This document shows, in pieces, positions 36,901 through 46,439 of a stretch of 64,000 nucleotides of DNA. This DNA comes from Allacma fusca. Lineage: Eukaryota > Arthropoda > Collembola > Symphypleona > Sminthuridae. Below the pieces are notes generated by a model. It saw only the letters and a program-made list of their open reading frames with translations, was not told where the DNA came from and ran no database searches. Made by a program: the position numbers and the translations under genes. Numbering within the stretch: position 1 is the stretch's first letter; each line of letters opens with the position of its first letter. The DNA is taken from assembly GCA_947179485.1 (NCBI GenBank), contig OX359246.1, positions 41,767,632 to 41,831,631 of the forward strand. Direction: 5' to 3'.

Positions 36901-39900
36901 ACAGGAATACATTATATGAACGGCCATTGTATACAGGTTTTACTGTATATGATAAGCCTCTATAACGTCGTTCCCTTATAACGTCACGTTTTGGGAGATT
37001 TATTGATGTCGTTATAAAGAGAGGCGACTGCATTGGAAGACAATACACAATTGCAACAGTGTTGGTTTTTATGTCAGGAAAAAAAATGTAGATGTAAAAA
37101 AGACGGTTGCTGTCGGGATGCGAAATTCTACGTCGACTTATACACATCGTTTAGATCTGTCAATAATGACCAACAAAACCAGATTCTTGGTGATTGCTTG
37201 GAGATTCGGGAACCAAAATCTAGACGTATTGACCCGAAAAACGCTATCAAGATTAAAAAACATTCCTACAGGTAATTTTACGTTTGTTTTTTGATGATCA
37301 GGGTGGTGTATTTTTGAAACGCTTGTGTAAGTAAATATATATACAAGTAATCCTTGTTATATGCCCACTCGGGACAGGATTGAAATCCAGTGTCAGTTAA
37401 GGTACCGGCCGTATGTCGCAGGGAGCAGTGCTGCGATCGGGTCAAGTAATTTCAAAACTTGACCACGAAACTTCAAGTAATTTTCAAGATACAACCTGAA
37501 CTTGATATCTCGCGTTTGTGTAATTACTTGACTTGTCAAGTTCAAGTAATCAAGTAACTTTTGTAAGACCCAAACTTGATCAAGTAGTAAAATTTCCAAA
37601 CTTGACTTGAACTTGACTTGACAATGACTTGACCATGACAAGAACGCGACTTGAACTTGATAAATTCAAGTTAAGTATCACAAAAAAAATAAACATGGCC
37701 ACAGTAAGTTGTCGAACTTGCTGCAGCAAATTATTTCTTTCAGACTGAAAACCAAAACGTATTCAGAAAACAATTTTACTGCTACTTTTTATTTAAAACC
37801 ATTCGAGGACAACTTTGAGTGCATACTGAATACAGTAAAAGTTCGATATAAGGGACTATATAATTTAGTAAGGAATTTCCCTTCAACAAAACGTCTAAAG
37901 CATTGTGTAAATGAAAGTTGGGGTCAAACAATTGCATCCCTGATATCGATACATTCCTTATAAGCTGAGCCCTTATAATGGACTTTATCTGACGAGTTTT
38001 ACATGGTGTAAAGTTTTATTTAATGTTTATATGTGTTCACATATACCTATTTGAGCATTACCAGTACTCTTAATTTAAAATTTAATAAACTAGTAGTTAC
38101 TTATTTATTAAACGCTTTTTGTAAAGAGCCATACAAGCTCAATTTATATTTGAACTTATTTACACAAGTTGAAACTAATAATTCTAAGCAATAATATGAA
38201 TTATCAAGATAATTCTTTCATTTCATGGAGAGGCCGCTGCAACAACTAACAATGAGCAACGTCTGGTAAACAAGACCTTTATAAAATGGATTGATTTTGA
38301 ATTTTGTCCTTTGATTTATGGCATGTGAAAACAATATATACTGGACACGACATGAAATTGGATTGTGATTTTGAAATTGCTTCCGTACTTTATGGCATAC
38401 GCAATTTAAAATTACTTGAACTTGACCATGAAATCTCAAGTTCATGGTCAAGTATTTTCTTTCCATTACTTAACCCTGTACTTGACTTGAGATTCAAGTA
38501 AATTTCTCTTACTTGTATTTGAACCTAACTTGTCTTAGAATTTCATGGTCAAGACGAGTGCGTACTTGAACTTGACCCGAAAGATTCAAGTAAAAAAATT
38601 GGCCTAGTTGAACTTGACCCGAACTTGAACTTGACTTGAAAACTTAAGTATTATTTGAACTTGTCCGCAGCACTGGGAGGGAGAACAAAAGGTCGATCCA
38701 TTTTGCCCTGGTTTGCGCGGGATATCGTGCAGAAATTTTAAGTTTTAACTCGTCTGTAATGGGTCTGACCTGAAATTTTCCAATGTTAAATCCCATAAGA
38801 AATTTTCATTTTCAAAGATCGGTGCTATATAGCATGAATGACATTTATGGCATACATTCATCGTAAGTGGTTCTAAGGTTCAAATACTAACCACTATTTT
38901 TAATCAATGGTTTCTTGGGCTCGGGTAGACCAGTATTGGTTGCAATTACTTTCTCTGCCTCAGATTGAATAATATTTGTCACAGTCGGTATTTTGGTATT
39001 AGATTGACCAATATTGGTCACAATTGGTTTGTTTGCCTCAAATTAATCAGTATTTGTCACAATCGGTATTCTGGTATCAATTTGACCAACGTTGGTCACA
39101 ATTAGTTTTTCAATCTATGGTTTTTCAATATTGGTCACAACTTATTTTTCGATCCAAGATTAACCAATATTTGTCACAATTTGTACCTCCGCCTCAGATT
39201 GGCCAATATTGGTCAAAATTAGCTTGGTGGCCCAGATTCACCAATATTATTTTATTATTTTATTTACCTAGGTTTTAGAAAATTTGCTTTCAAATTTTCC
39301 AGCCATTGAGTCCCTGCACCCTTTAAGCAAAGTTGGAATACTTTATTGTTTTTGAATTCAGCTGGTATTTATTTCAACAAAAATGTTTCTGAAGCATCAT
39401 TTGAACTCTCATTTCGCTTTGAAACAGGCACGAGCATCTGCTGGCGGGGTTGACCCTAATAGACGTCCCGAAATGAAGGGAGGTTATTTGGCCCCAGGTT
39501 ATTTGTTAAATACGGTGTGTGAGACTCGGCCATGACTCAAACTTGTTTAATGGCATACTAAGAACTAAAGTTAAGTTCATAAAATAAATCCCTTCCCTTT
39601 GAGATTTTCCCTGCCAGAAATATTTTTTCCTGGGAAGAATCTTCCCGTCTTCCTACAAAATTCCCACCCCTGCACATTGCTGTACCCGGGCAGAACGATA
39701 CCCGGGCCTTGACAAAAACAGCCAAAATCTCCAATTGACTAAAAAAGTAAAATTGTTAAGTAACTAGATGTAACCAGGGGTGGGATTTTTGTAGGAAGAC
39801 GGGAAGATTCTTGCCAGGGAAAAAATATTTCTAGCAGGGAAAATCTCAAAGGGAAGGGATTTATTTTACGAACAGGGATTTGGAAAATCGTCGACCTTTT

Positions 39901-42599
39901 TTTCAGCAGGGATTTTTGAAATCGTTGAGGACCTACCAGCATGGAGATAATAGTCAGCAGGGAAATTCAGAAATGATCTTCCAGGGAGATTTACAAAAAT
40001 CCGACCCCTGGCTGGTAACATTACAGGAAGTGTTGAAATAAAAGTAGCCAGTCTGTGTCATGTATTTTAGAATTCTTTTTGTAATCACGACAATCATATC
40101 AAACTTATGATTCTGGAAATCCTCGCAAAATTAGTCAAGAATAGGTTCAAAATATATTTTAGATAAACTGGTGGCCAAAATAAATTAGATGTGCCTATAG
40201 TACAAAACCTCTGTATGTTTTGCTAATAATTCGTTGCATTTCAGTTGCTGTAGTCCCTCGCAAAGCATCTTTGTCAAAATGTTAATACTGAACAATCGCC
40301 CGGCTCCTTTACTCTTTAAACAGGATGTTTCTGGAGTTCTGATTTGTAACCATTGATTCATCTTCCTACTTTGGCCGTTTGTAACGCTAAATGTCTGAAA
40401 ATTATCCCCATCCCCTATGTATACTACTGACCTAGCATTCAAGACAACATTGAAAGCCAATCCTACCATAGATGCAACCACTATTTTGTTGGAAAAATTT
40501 CATATGAATGCCACAAAGAAGCTGTTCATAAAAGTTCGTAGGAAAGTATCTCAAAAGACATTGAATCTGTTACTCAAAGTTATCAAATGTAGTTTTAGAA
40601 AGCACGTGTTGCGGAGTATTCGTCAGACTCACCGATGGATGTTATTGGAAATATGGCTGACTGGAATCAGGCCGTATTTGCCCATATTACTGATGTTAAA
40701 ACTTTATTTTTTAATATAATAGGCTCTTTGAGAAAACAGCAATAAATTGCTATTTTGCGTTTGTCAGCGAATGGGAAACCAAAATAATATGGCCGCGATG
40801 TCAAGTTTTTCCATCGGTAATCATTAGTCTTTTTATTACTTCCCTTGTTCTTTCCTCAATATTTATTTTTTTCTCACGAACATGCCGACCAATTTCAATT
40901 AATAAACTAACTACTGGTTTTCGACACAAACAATGATAGCAAAAATTTTGAACGAAATCGGTCAAGTAGTTTTCGTCTGTGCTTTTAGGGTGGCGTCAGC
41001 CCTCTAGTAAAATAGCCATGTCCGTACGTCCGTGTGTCCTTCCGCACGATTACGCAAAAACCGGTTATCCGATTTCAATGAAATTTTTTGTGGACATTAC
41101 TTGTGTCAAACGTAAGGCTAAGTTCGTAGTTGGTTAAAATTTTTTGTGAATATTACTTATGTCAATCGGAATGGGTATTGCTTATATTTTTGAAATCGGG
41201 CAGATAGTTTTTTTTAAAAAAATCTGAAATTTAAAAAAAAGATTCATTCAAATTCTAAATTCATGCTACTTTGACGGCGGTGGCTGACGCCACCCTACGC
41301 GAAGCCTCAAATTATCGCGTAGCGATGATTTTTTATTTGATGTTGTTTACAGGGGTGGGGGGTCACGAAAAAATGACTTTAGGATGACGATAGGGGGCGT
41401 AGGGTTCAAAACTTGAAAAAAAAAGAACGGGTAATATGTGCACACTCCCGAAGTCCCCGATGTTCTGTTCTAACATCCTCTCTGTGCCCTCAATTATCAA
41501 CGTAGTGACCTGGTGAGCATCTCCCAGGATTGTCCATAAAAGTTACTACTAATGGCCGTCAGATATTGTGGAAACGGATGTTTTAAAACAAATAATTGAA
41601 AATTCCTAATACATTCAGACTTTGGTTCATTTTTCAAGTTTAGTCTGACCGCAAAAATACCACCAGGTCATTGAAATGAATTTTAGAAAATCTGATCTAG
41701 ATCTTGCTATTGACTGGGACTATTATGTTATGTCTAAATGATATAATACAGTGGTTTTATATGTGGAATAATGTTGTATAGTTTATTTGGGCTAAACGAG
41801 GATAAAAAGAACGTGAAATATGTAAATTGTATATATCGACATTTTGTACTACTTCTATAAACAAGGTTTCTTTACTTTGTGTTTCTTGACCCGATGACCA
41901 GGAAACCAGCTGAAGCGAAAGAGTCCAAGAGATCAATTGTAACCAATATTGGTCAATATGAGGTCAAAAAACCAATTGTGACCAATATTGGTCAATCTGA
42001 TACCACACTACCGACTGTCACAAATATTAATCAATCTGAGGCAAAGAAACTAATTCTGAAAAAATACTGGTCGACCCGGGGCCAAGAAACCATTGATTAC
42101 AAATAGTGGTTAGTATTTGAACTTTGAAACCACTTACGCTGAATGTATGCCATAAGTGTCATTCATGCTATATATGTAGCACCGATTTTTGAAAATGAAC
42201 ATTTCTTATGGGCTTTAACACGCCCTTTACAGACGAGTTAGAATTTAAAATTTCTGCACGATATCCGGCGCAAACCAGGGCAAAATGGTTTGACCTTTTG
42301 TTCTCCCTCCGACATAGGGCCCAGTACCTAAACTTACACAAAATTTCATTCCGACCCCGAGTGGGCATGTGGCGAAGGCTAGGTTTTAATAATCTTTGTT
42401 TTGTTGCAACTGTATTGCATGCTTTTTCTTCAGTTACTCGTTCAAAGTAAAAGGAAGACGGATTCCTGTATGTCGCATGAGACTCTTGGACACTTTTAAA
42501 GTGACAAACAATCGTATACGAACCATTATTTCGAAGTTAGAAGAAGGAAAACTCACGTTTGAGGACGGCAGAGGAAAAACAACGGGTTGGAAAAATTAA
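33973..42599 (+). CDS. Three-exon small basic, Cys-rich protein (about 190 aa), unnamed family
   Basis: Exon 1 is 33,973-34,164 (64 codons, donor GT|GTAAGC). Exon 2 is 37,060-37,271 (acceptor TTGCAACAG, donor ACAG|GTAATT). Exon 3 is 42,434-42,599 (acceptor TTTTTCTTCAG, stop TAA). Phases agree (0, then 2) and all frames are open. Exon 1 encodes a basic stretch (WADRKNKIKKDKG, then YKVLKGRRAG). Exon 2 encodes a Cys cluster (CWFLCQEKKCRCKKDGCC) and an acidic/basic helix region. Exon 3 encodes YSFKVKGRRIPVCRMRLLDT, then RIRTIISKLEEGK and DGRGK. This order resembles the N-terminal half of a large family of uncharacterised arthropod proteins (basic start, Cys block, VC..FL.TL motif, D.RG motif). 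Those are usually longer, with a DDE-like C-terminal part that is absent here. A polyA signal follows the stop, so the short form may be complete. Splice sites are predicted by eye; the exon 2 acceptor has a weak pyrimidine tract. Confidence 0.5.
34580..35540. mobile_element. Element with GGAGGGATTATC motifs at both sides, nested in intron 1
   Basis: Near 34,630-34,740 and again near 35,410-35,510 the motif GATAATCCCTC (or its complement GGAGGGATTATC) is repeated several times in mirrored orientation around a central ~600 bp. This matches the iterated-motif layout of the hAT-like elements elsewhere. Exact ends and a target duplication could not be defined. Confidence 0.4.
35033..35191 (+). 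CDS. 52-codon open frame or exon inside the nested element, unknown function
   Basis: The frame begins MIADLVNRRRTLTPEEIREV and includes NPEQLRGIPNGFSHFETE before a TAG at 35,189. The amino-acid mix looks protein-like (charged, helix-forming, few rare residues), unlike random AT-rich sequence. The end, GGAGCAG|GTAGAAG, is also a reasonable splice donor at 35,187, so it may be an exon. It lies between the mirrored GGAGGGATTATC blocks. I do not recognise the family. Confidence 0.35.
   Translation: MIADLVNRRRTLTPEEIREVNPEQLRGIPNGFSHFETEQVEKTMFSNTIGSR
35686..36078. mobile_element. Dispersed element with AGGGTGGCGTCAGCC inverted ends, copy 1
   Basis: It starts AGGGTCGCGTCAGCC and ends GGCTGACGCCACCCT. 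A second copy is at 40,987-41,296. Both copies also share about 40 bp beyond the right terminus (ACGCGAA.CCTCAAATTATCGCGTA), so the true element may be longer on that side. The interior includes CATGTCCGTACGTCCGTGTG and three loosely similar blocks around AATGAAATTTTTTGTG. No coding frame. Superfamily unknown; no target duplication seen. Confidence 0.7.
36690..36953. mobile_element. Mariner/pogo-like terminal fragment
   Basis: Read on the minus strand the end is CAGTAAAACCTGTATACAAT, preceded by TA at 36,954-36,955. CACTATATACAGG, CCACTATATAG and similar tracts recur from 36,190 to 36,940. A matching left terminus was not found, so this is one end of an older element nested in the intron 1 transposon. 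Confidence 0.4.
37436..38675. mobile_element. hAT-like element (family D), 1,240 bp, near-perfect 8-bp TSD
   Basis: The ends are CAGTGCTGCGATC on the left and the inverse of CAGTGCTGCGGAC on the right. The flanks are GCAGGGAG and GGAGGGAG (7 of 8). The first ~250 bp and last ~280 bp iterate CTTGAACTTGAC and its complement GTCAAGTTCAAG. The opposite arm of the host element preserves the empty site (GTCGGAGGGAGAACAAAAGG, reverse strand near 42,296-42,316), which supports the boundaries directly. The centre is AT-rich and non-coding. Confidence 0.87.
38930..39250. repeat. GACCAATATTGGTC minisatellite, left arm
   Basis: Imperfect tandem units of about 36-39 bp, each with the palindrome TGACCAATATTGGTCA or a variant, followed by CAATTGGTTT. 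The mirrored set is at about 41,905-42,090. Confidence 0.7.
39383..39535 (+). CDS. 50-codon open frame, unrecognised, possible exon
   Basis: The frame runs from ATG 39,383 to TGA 39,535 and contains ARASAGGVDPNRRPEMKGGY followed by LAPGYLLNT. It is less AT-rich than its surroundings and looks protein-like. CTTTGAAACAG|GC at 39,426 and AATACG|GTGTGTGAG near 39,513 could be splice sites. It lies inside intron 2 of the spliced gene, but in the wrong phase to be an internal exon of it. No family recognised. Confidence 0.3.
   Translation: MFLKHHLNSHFALKQARASAGGVDPNRRPEMKGGYLAPGYLLNTVCETRP
39578..39672 (+). mobile_element. Family C hAT-like MITE, terminal fragment
   Basis: CCCTTCCCTTTGAGATTTTC to CCCACCCCTG matches the right end of the 30,386-30,776 element. 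Confidence 0.8.
39775..40010 (-). mobile_element. Family C hAT-like MITE, 236-bp internally shortened copy
   Basis: It starts CAGGGGTGGGATTTTTGTAG and ends AAAATCCGACCCCTG, so both terminal repeats are present, while part of the interior seen at 30,386-30,776 is missing. The flanks GATGTAAC and GCTGGTAA do not form a clear target duplication. Confidence 0.85.
40011..40986. other. Intron 2 interior, no gene recognised
   Basis: Two overlapping frames on opposite strands (40,185-40,481 minus and 40,417-40,719 plus) are each about 100 codons. Neither shows a family I know, and each could be the shadow of the other. The minus one has NQWLQIRTPETSCLKSKGAG, which is somewhat protein-like. Confidence 0.3.
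40987..41296. mobile_element. AGGGTGGCGTCAGCC element, copy 2
   Basis: It starts AGGGTGGCGTCAGCC and ends GGCTGACGCCACCCT, a perfect 15-bp inverted pair. It is shorter than copy 1 (310 versus 393 bp) because one of the internal AATGAAATTTTTTGTG-type blocks is lost. Confidence 0.75.
41297..41880. other. Intron 2 interior, nothing recognised
   Basis: A short tail shared with copy 1 of the previous element, then unique AT-rich sequence with no gene signal. Confidence 0.4.
41905..42090. repeat. GACCAATATTGGTC minisatellite, right arm
   Basis: Mirrors 38,930-39,250. Units contain ACCAATATTGGTCAATMTGA. Confidence 0.65.
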
Positions 42600-42683
42600 T
42601 ATAATTTTGAAACTGTACAATCAGCGTTTGCATATATATGAAATGATCGATTTTTTATTGTGCTCAAATTAGTGCGTGCGTAT

Positions 42684-42689
42684 AATAAA
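42684..42689 (+). promoter_or_regulatory. Candidate polyA signal of the spliced gene
   Basis: AATAAA about 85 bp after the TAA stop at 42,597-42,599, the right distance for a short 3' UTR. Confidence 0.45.
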
Positions 42690-42908
42690 CAATACTCGAG
42701 TAAACGGGTATGGGTACTACCCGGGTACCGATTTATTGTACCCGAGCAGTTTAAGATACTAATCGGGTACATTTGGTCGGCTCCAAATTTCGGGTATCGA
42801 TACGTGTATGGTTACGGGTAAAAGGATGTGAAAATGGGTATATACCTGCCGGGTACGGGTATAACAGGGTCATTTACTCGTATACGCAAACATTGTACCC
42901 GAGTATTT
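42690..42908. mobile_element. CGGGTACGGGTA iterated-motif element, fragment
   Basis: ACTCGAGTAAACGGGTATGG followed by repeated CGGGTA, TACCCG and CGGGTACGGGTA on both strands. It matches, in reverse, the sequence at 61,874-62,109. Only part of the element is present. Confidence 0.65.
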
Positions 42909-42912
42909 AGAT

Positions 42913-43515
42913 CAGAGCTGCCTGCAGGTATCAGGTAGTACATGAAAAATACCTGTCGGGTCGGTTTCGGGTCAAGTTCGGGTCAGCTACAAAAAAAGTA
43001 CCTGAGATTCCGGTCAAGCACCTGAAAGTACAGTTCGGGTTTAAAAAATATATCTAAGCTCAATGTCAAGTACAAGTTCGGTTCGAACGAATACAAACCA
43101 CCTGAACCCGAAGTTGCAATTTCAGGTATTTTGCAAGTATTTTTTGCCACAATAATTTAATTTTAAATTCACGCGAAGCCATGTGCACCTACATCAACGT
43201 TCAGTTCAGCTTGAGTTTTATTAGCGTGAACTTAAAGTAAAATATTTGCGGCAAAAAATACTTGCAAAATACCTGAAATTGTAAGTTCGGGTTCAGGTTT
43301 TTTGTATTAGTCGTACCGAACTTTACTCGACATTGAGCTCAGGTATATTTTTTAAACCCAAACTTTGTCGTAACCCGACCTGAACTTTCAGATGCTTGAT
43401 CTACCCGCACTTGACCGGAATCTTAGGTACGGTTTTTGTAGCTGACCCAAACTTGACCCGAACCCGACCCGACGGGTATTTTTCAGGTACTACGTTATAC
43501 CTGCAATCAGCTCTG
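42913..43515. mobile_element. Long palindromic iterated-motif element, 603 bp
   Basis: It starts CAGAGCTGCCTGCAGGTAT and ends with the inverse (CTGCAATCAGCTCTG). The two arms are mirror images over about 260 bp each: GGGTCGGTTTCGGGTC, GTCAGCTAC and the TATATTTTTTAAACC blocks recur in reverse order. Arms iterate GACCCGAAC, ACCTGAA and relatives. The flanks (ATTTAGAT and TCATCCAT) do not match, so no target duplication is claimed. Confidence 0.75.
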
Positions 43516-44150
43516 TCATCCATACAGCGGTAAAGAAAGCAAAGTAAAAACTTTGCGTTAATATTTTGCTTACAGGTTTGAGGATTTTTGCTTTGCAGAA
43601 TTTATTGAAATAATTAAAATTTGGAAACCTTTTGGGTTCCTCGTCTGTCTTAACATTTCTAGGGTTATTAATCTAGGGACCTGTTTTGTAGCTCGCTGAA
43701 AAACCGTAAAATTGTACAAATATAGGGGGTATTTATATACAGGGTATTTTACTTTTGAAATGTCAAAAAATGAAACCTGAAGAATCAAGAAATGCAATAT
43801 GTATTTTACCTATACGTCTTCTATGTTGAAGGAAATGTTCTACAAATTGTAAATACTTACAATTCGTGCATGTGTGGCGCACTAAAAGATGCGATACTAT
43901 GTAGTAATTCGATTTGCTGTAAAATTCTTCAATTTAGACCACTGTACTTTTGATTTTTAATACACTTCTATGGGTAATGTTTCGACGGATCTGCAAGTTA
44001 ATTTTATTTTTATTGGATACGCTTCTAGTTTTGTCTACTCACCAATGAAAGTTTGCAATATCAAAGACTGCCCTAGCTAGTGCATTACATATATAGTAAT
44101 TTGAGCAAAGTAAAATTCACAATTGTGTATAAACGAATCATACTAACAAG
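43516..44150. other. Intergenic, no gene recognised
   Basis: AT-rich sequence. A 75-codon minus frame at 43,570-43,797 has no recognisable features. Confidence 0.4.
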
Positions 44151-44640
44151 TAACCCTCGCCCCATACCCACTCGGGATCGTAATGAAATGTTGTGGGAGC
44201 TTAGGTATCTGCCCCAATGTCCCAGCGAGACCAAAAGTTTGGGCCATCTTGCAATGGTTTGTGCGGCAAATCGCGCAAAGGTTTCAAATTCTAATTCGTG
44301 AACAAACAATCCCTGTCCAACTTAAATTTCCCAATGTCAAATCCCATAAGGAAACTTCATTTTCAGATTTCACAAAAAAATTGCTAAAAATAAGAAAAAG
44401 CTCATTGATATCCCTTATAGCACAATATTAGCATGTTTGCAAACTTGGTTTGGGCCATCTCGCCCCGTTTCCGGTGGAAACCGGATTTATGTTAGACATT
44501 TAAAAAAAAAAGATAACCCCCTGCTTTAAATATATCCCAGAAGAAAACTTCATTTTCAAATTTCGAGAAAAAAAATAAAAAAAAAACTCATTTTTATGCC
44601 ATACAACATTCTATTATGACATGTTAGCCAACTTCTCCAA
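44150..44640 (+). repeat. Third copy of the intron 2 inverted-arm repeat
   Basis: CCCATACCCACTCGGGATCG, then matching blocks to TTCAAATTCTAATTCGTGAAC, align with 37,362-37,435 plus 38,676-38,860 and with the reverse of 42,180-42,375. A direct repeat follows: AAACTTCATTTTCA with its A-rich tail occurs near 44,350 and again near 44,540. Confidence 0.6.
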
Positions 44641-44784
44641 TAGGGCAACATTAAGGGAAATGTGGTCCAGTTTTTCGGACCAGGCCAGACCGAAGACCAT
44701 GGTCCAGAACACCATTAAATAATCACATTTTTTCCAGTGACATTCTTATTTTATCGTTAAACCCCACATTATCGCCGGAAATGA

Positions 44785-44984
44785 NNNNNNNNNNNNNNNN
44801 NNNNNNNNNNNNNNNNNNNNNNNNNNNNNNNNNNNNNNNNNNNNNNNNNNNNNNNNNNNNNNNNNNNNNNNNNNNNNNNNNNNNNNNNNNNNNNNNNNNN
44901 NNNNNNNNNNNNNNNNNNNNNNNNNNNNNNNNNNNNNNNNNNNNNNNNNNNNNNNNNNNNNNNNNNNNNNNNNNNNNNNNNNNN
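44785..44984. other. Assembly gap (200 N)
   Basis: Run of 200 N. The round length suggests a gap of set, not measured, size. Confidence 0.98.
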
Positions 44985-45059
44985 ATTTGTTATTCCATGC
45001 ACATTCCAGAAAAGTATACTGTAAGGATCAGAGGGTAATAGTTGGATTGGAGAAGGAGC

Positions 45060-45612
45060 GCGGGTTCTTCAGGAGGCCGAGATAACAGGGGCTCTGATTA
45101 GGTTTCCCTCGGAGTTTATAATATGAAGCACATCATTCACTATCAAACCTTCACGAACGAGTTTAGCGTTATTTCCGGCTTCTCTTTCCAGTTTTCGGAA
45201 TTTGAGGTACTTTGATCTCTTTAGTTTACTGGCTGGGCAGAGATCATCTGATATGGAGTATGGCGTGTCTTTAAGGTTCCTTATATTCTTAAAGAATTGA
45301 CCTCGGAAATATTCATGTCTGAGAACCATGAGAATTGGGCGTTTCGGATTGAGAGGTTTGCCAATACGGAAGAGATCAGTAATTATGTCAGTGCTAACTG
45401 TTAGTGTATCAAAAACGGGTTTAACTGCACTCAGTAGCTTCTCGTGGGTTTCGTCTTGGCATATGGGAATTCCGTGCAGGATAATGTTCCTCATTCTTAA
45501 GCTGTCTTGCATGTCATCAGTTTTGGATGTCAGGATTTCAATTTTTTCTCGGTTAGCTTCAGAAGTGTTGTGAACAAAATTCAGGTCAGCTCGCAGTTCA
45601 CTTAAGGTTTAA
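45060..45612 (-). pseudogene. LINE ORF1-like fragment
   Basis: The minus frame (ATG at 45,512, stop at 45,069, open back to about 45,600) encodes a short helical stretch (TSEANREKIEILTSKTDDMQ), then NIILHGIPICQDETHEKLLS, RIGKPLNPKRPILMVL and RNLKDTPYSISDDL. This is the pattern of LINE ORF1 nucleic-acid-binding proteins (R-N-I-I-GIP, R-I-G-K, RPI, I-DL), which form trimers through the coiled coil and bind element RNA. Only the C-terminal part is present and no endonuclease or reverse transcriptase is seen. The assembly gap lies about 75 bp past its end, so the rest of the element may be lost there. Read as a fragment of a non-LTR element. Confidence 0.65.
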
Positions 45613-46330
45613 GACATGTGTAGTATTAAATTGTTCAACTGTTGCTGTAGGGATGAATTTATGGCGTGATGGATAAAATTATGAAGCGGAAATTTTATCT
45701 TAGGCAAAATAAAATGACAAGCGTTATCTTTAAGCACTGCAACTAAAAGCACTATGTTTATTTAAAACGTTAATTAGGAAAATGTGCAGGTTGTAATAGG
45801 TGTTGGGAAAAATTGCCTTAGCAAGTGGTTGTAAGGAAGCTGGTCATGGAGTGTCGATCATAGGACCCGTTCTCTTTTTATCCAGAGCTTGGATTGTCTG
45901 TTTTAAGGGGAAACATTTTACAATCAGGATAAAAATAGAAAGGTCGTTTCTTATACATTGGTATTTAATTGTAAGTAGGGCAAGGTACATAATAGTAAAC
46001 TTAGGAGAAACACAATAATCGTATAAGGGTGATGAAAGGCATAGCACCTACATATATGTCATAATAATGAAATGTAAATACTAAAAAAATGGCATTGTCA
46101 GTAAAGAAGTGCACTAATTACGTGGAATGACCCACGATGACCCGTGAAGGTGGACAAGGTCTGAGCTAGAAATTGCACTGATTAGCATAAAGAGACAAAT
46201 TTGATACGACAAGAGTTTATAATAGTAGCTGAGGTTGCACACAGTCTAAACAGTTGCCGAATAGGTCAGTCCATTATAATTATATATTAAGTCGTTTTGT
46301 CTGTTAACGAAGTAATGTAGATTAATATGA
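45613..46330. other. Intergenic, nothing recognised
   Basis: AT-rich. Short overlapping frames at 45,800-46,047 on both strands have no supporting features. Confidence 0.4.
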
Positions 46331-46439
46331 AATTTTTATCTATTGGTAATTAAATGTATTTTTAGAATAATTATTATAAAAAGGAGTTAGTTTCTGAAAT
46401 TAAATCGAGTCGGACTTCGACGTATTTTAAATATCGCTG

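Larger units (their letters stand above)
34207..37030. mobile_element. Tigger/pogo-like DNA transposon remnant filling intron 1
   Basis: The left end is TA-CAGTCGACTCTCTTTATA and the right end is the inverse (CAGTCGCCTCTCTTTATA) closing at 37,030. The left target dinucleotide is TA and the right one reads CA, a likely later change. TTATAACG/TTATAGCG motifs repeat near both ends, as in pogo/Tigger elements. No transposase frame was recognised in the 2.8 kb, and other repeats are nested inside. It leaves only 42 bp of intron on the left and 29 bp on the right. Confidence 0.65.
37350..42385. mobile_element. Composite long-inverted-repeat element filling most of intron 2
   Basis: The sequence from about 37,360 to 39,250 (minus a hAT insertion at 37,436-38,675) is the reverse complement of about 41,880-42,375. 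Shared landmarks are ATGCCCACTCGGG at both outer ends, GGAGGGAGAACAAAAGGTC, CATTTTGCCCTGGTTTGCGC, TTTCTTATGGG and a GACCAATATTGGTC minisatellite at the inner side of each arm. The centre of about 2.6 kb holds unrelated inserts. It ends about 50 bp before exon 3. Family unknown. Confidence 0.6.

Noticed and set aside
39775-40018. 8-bp target duplication of the shortened family C copy
   Set aside because: The flanks GATGTAAC and GCTGGTAA do not match well enough.
44769-45038. Open frames spanning the N run
   Set aside because: They consist of undetermined residues from the assembly gap.
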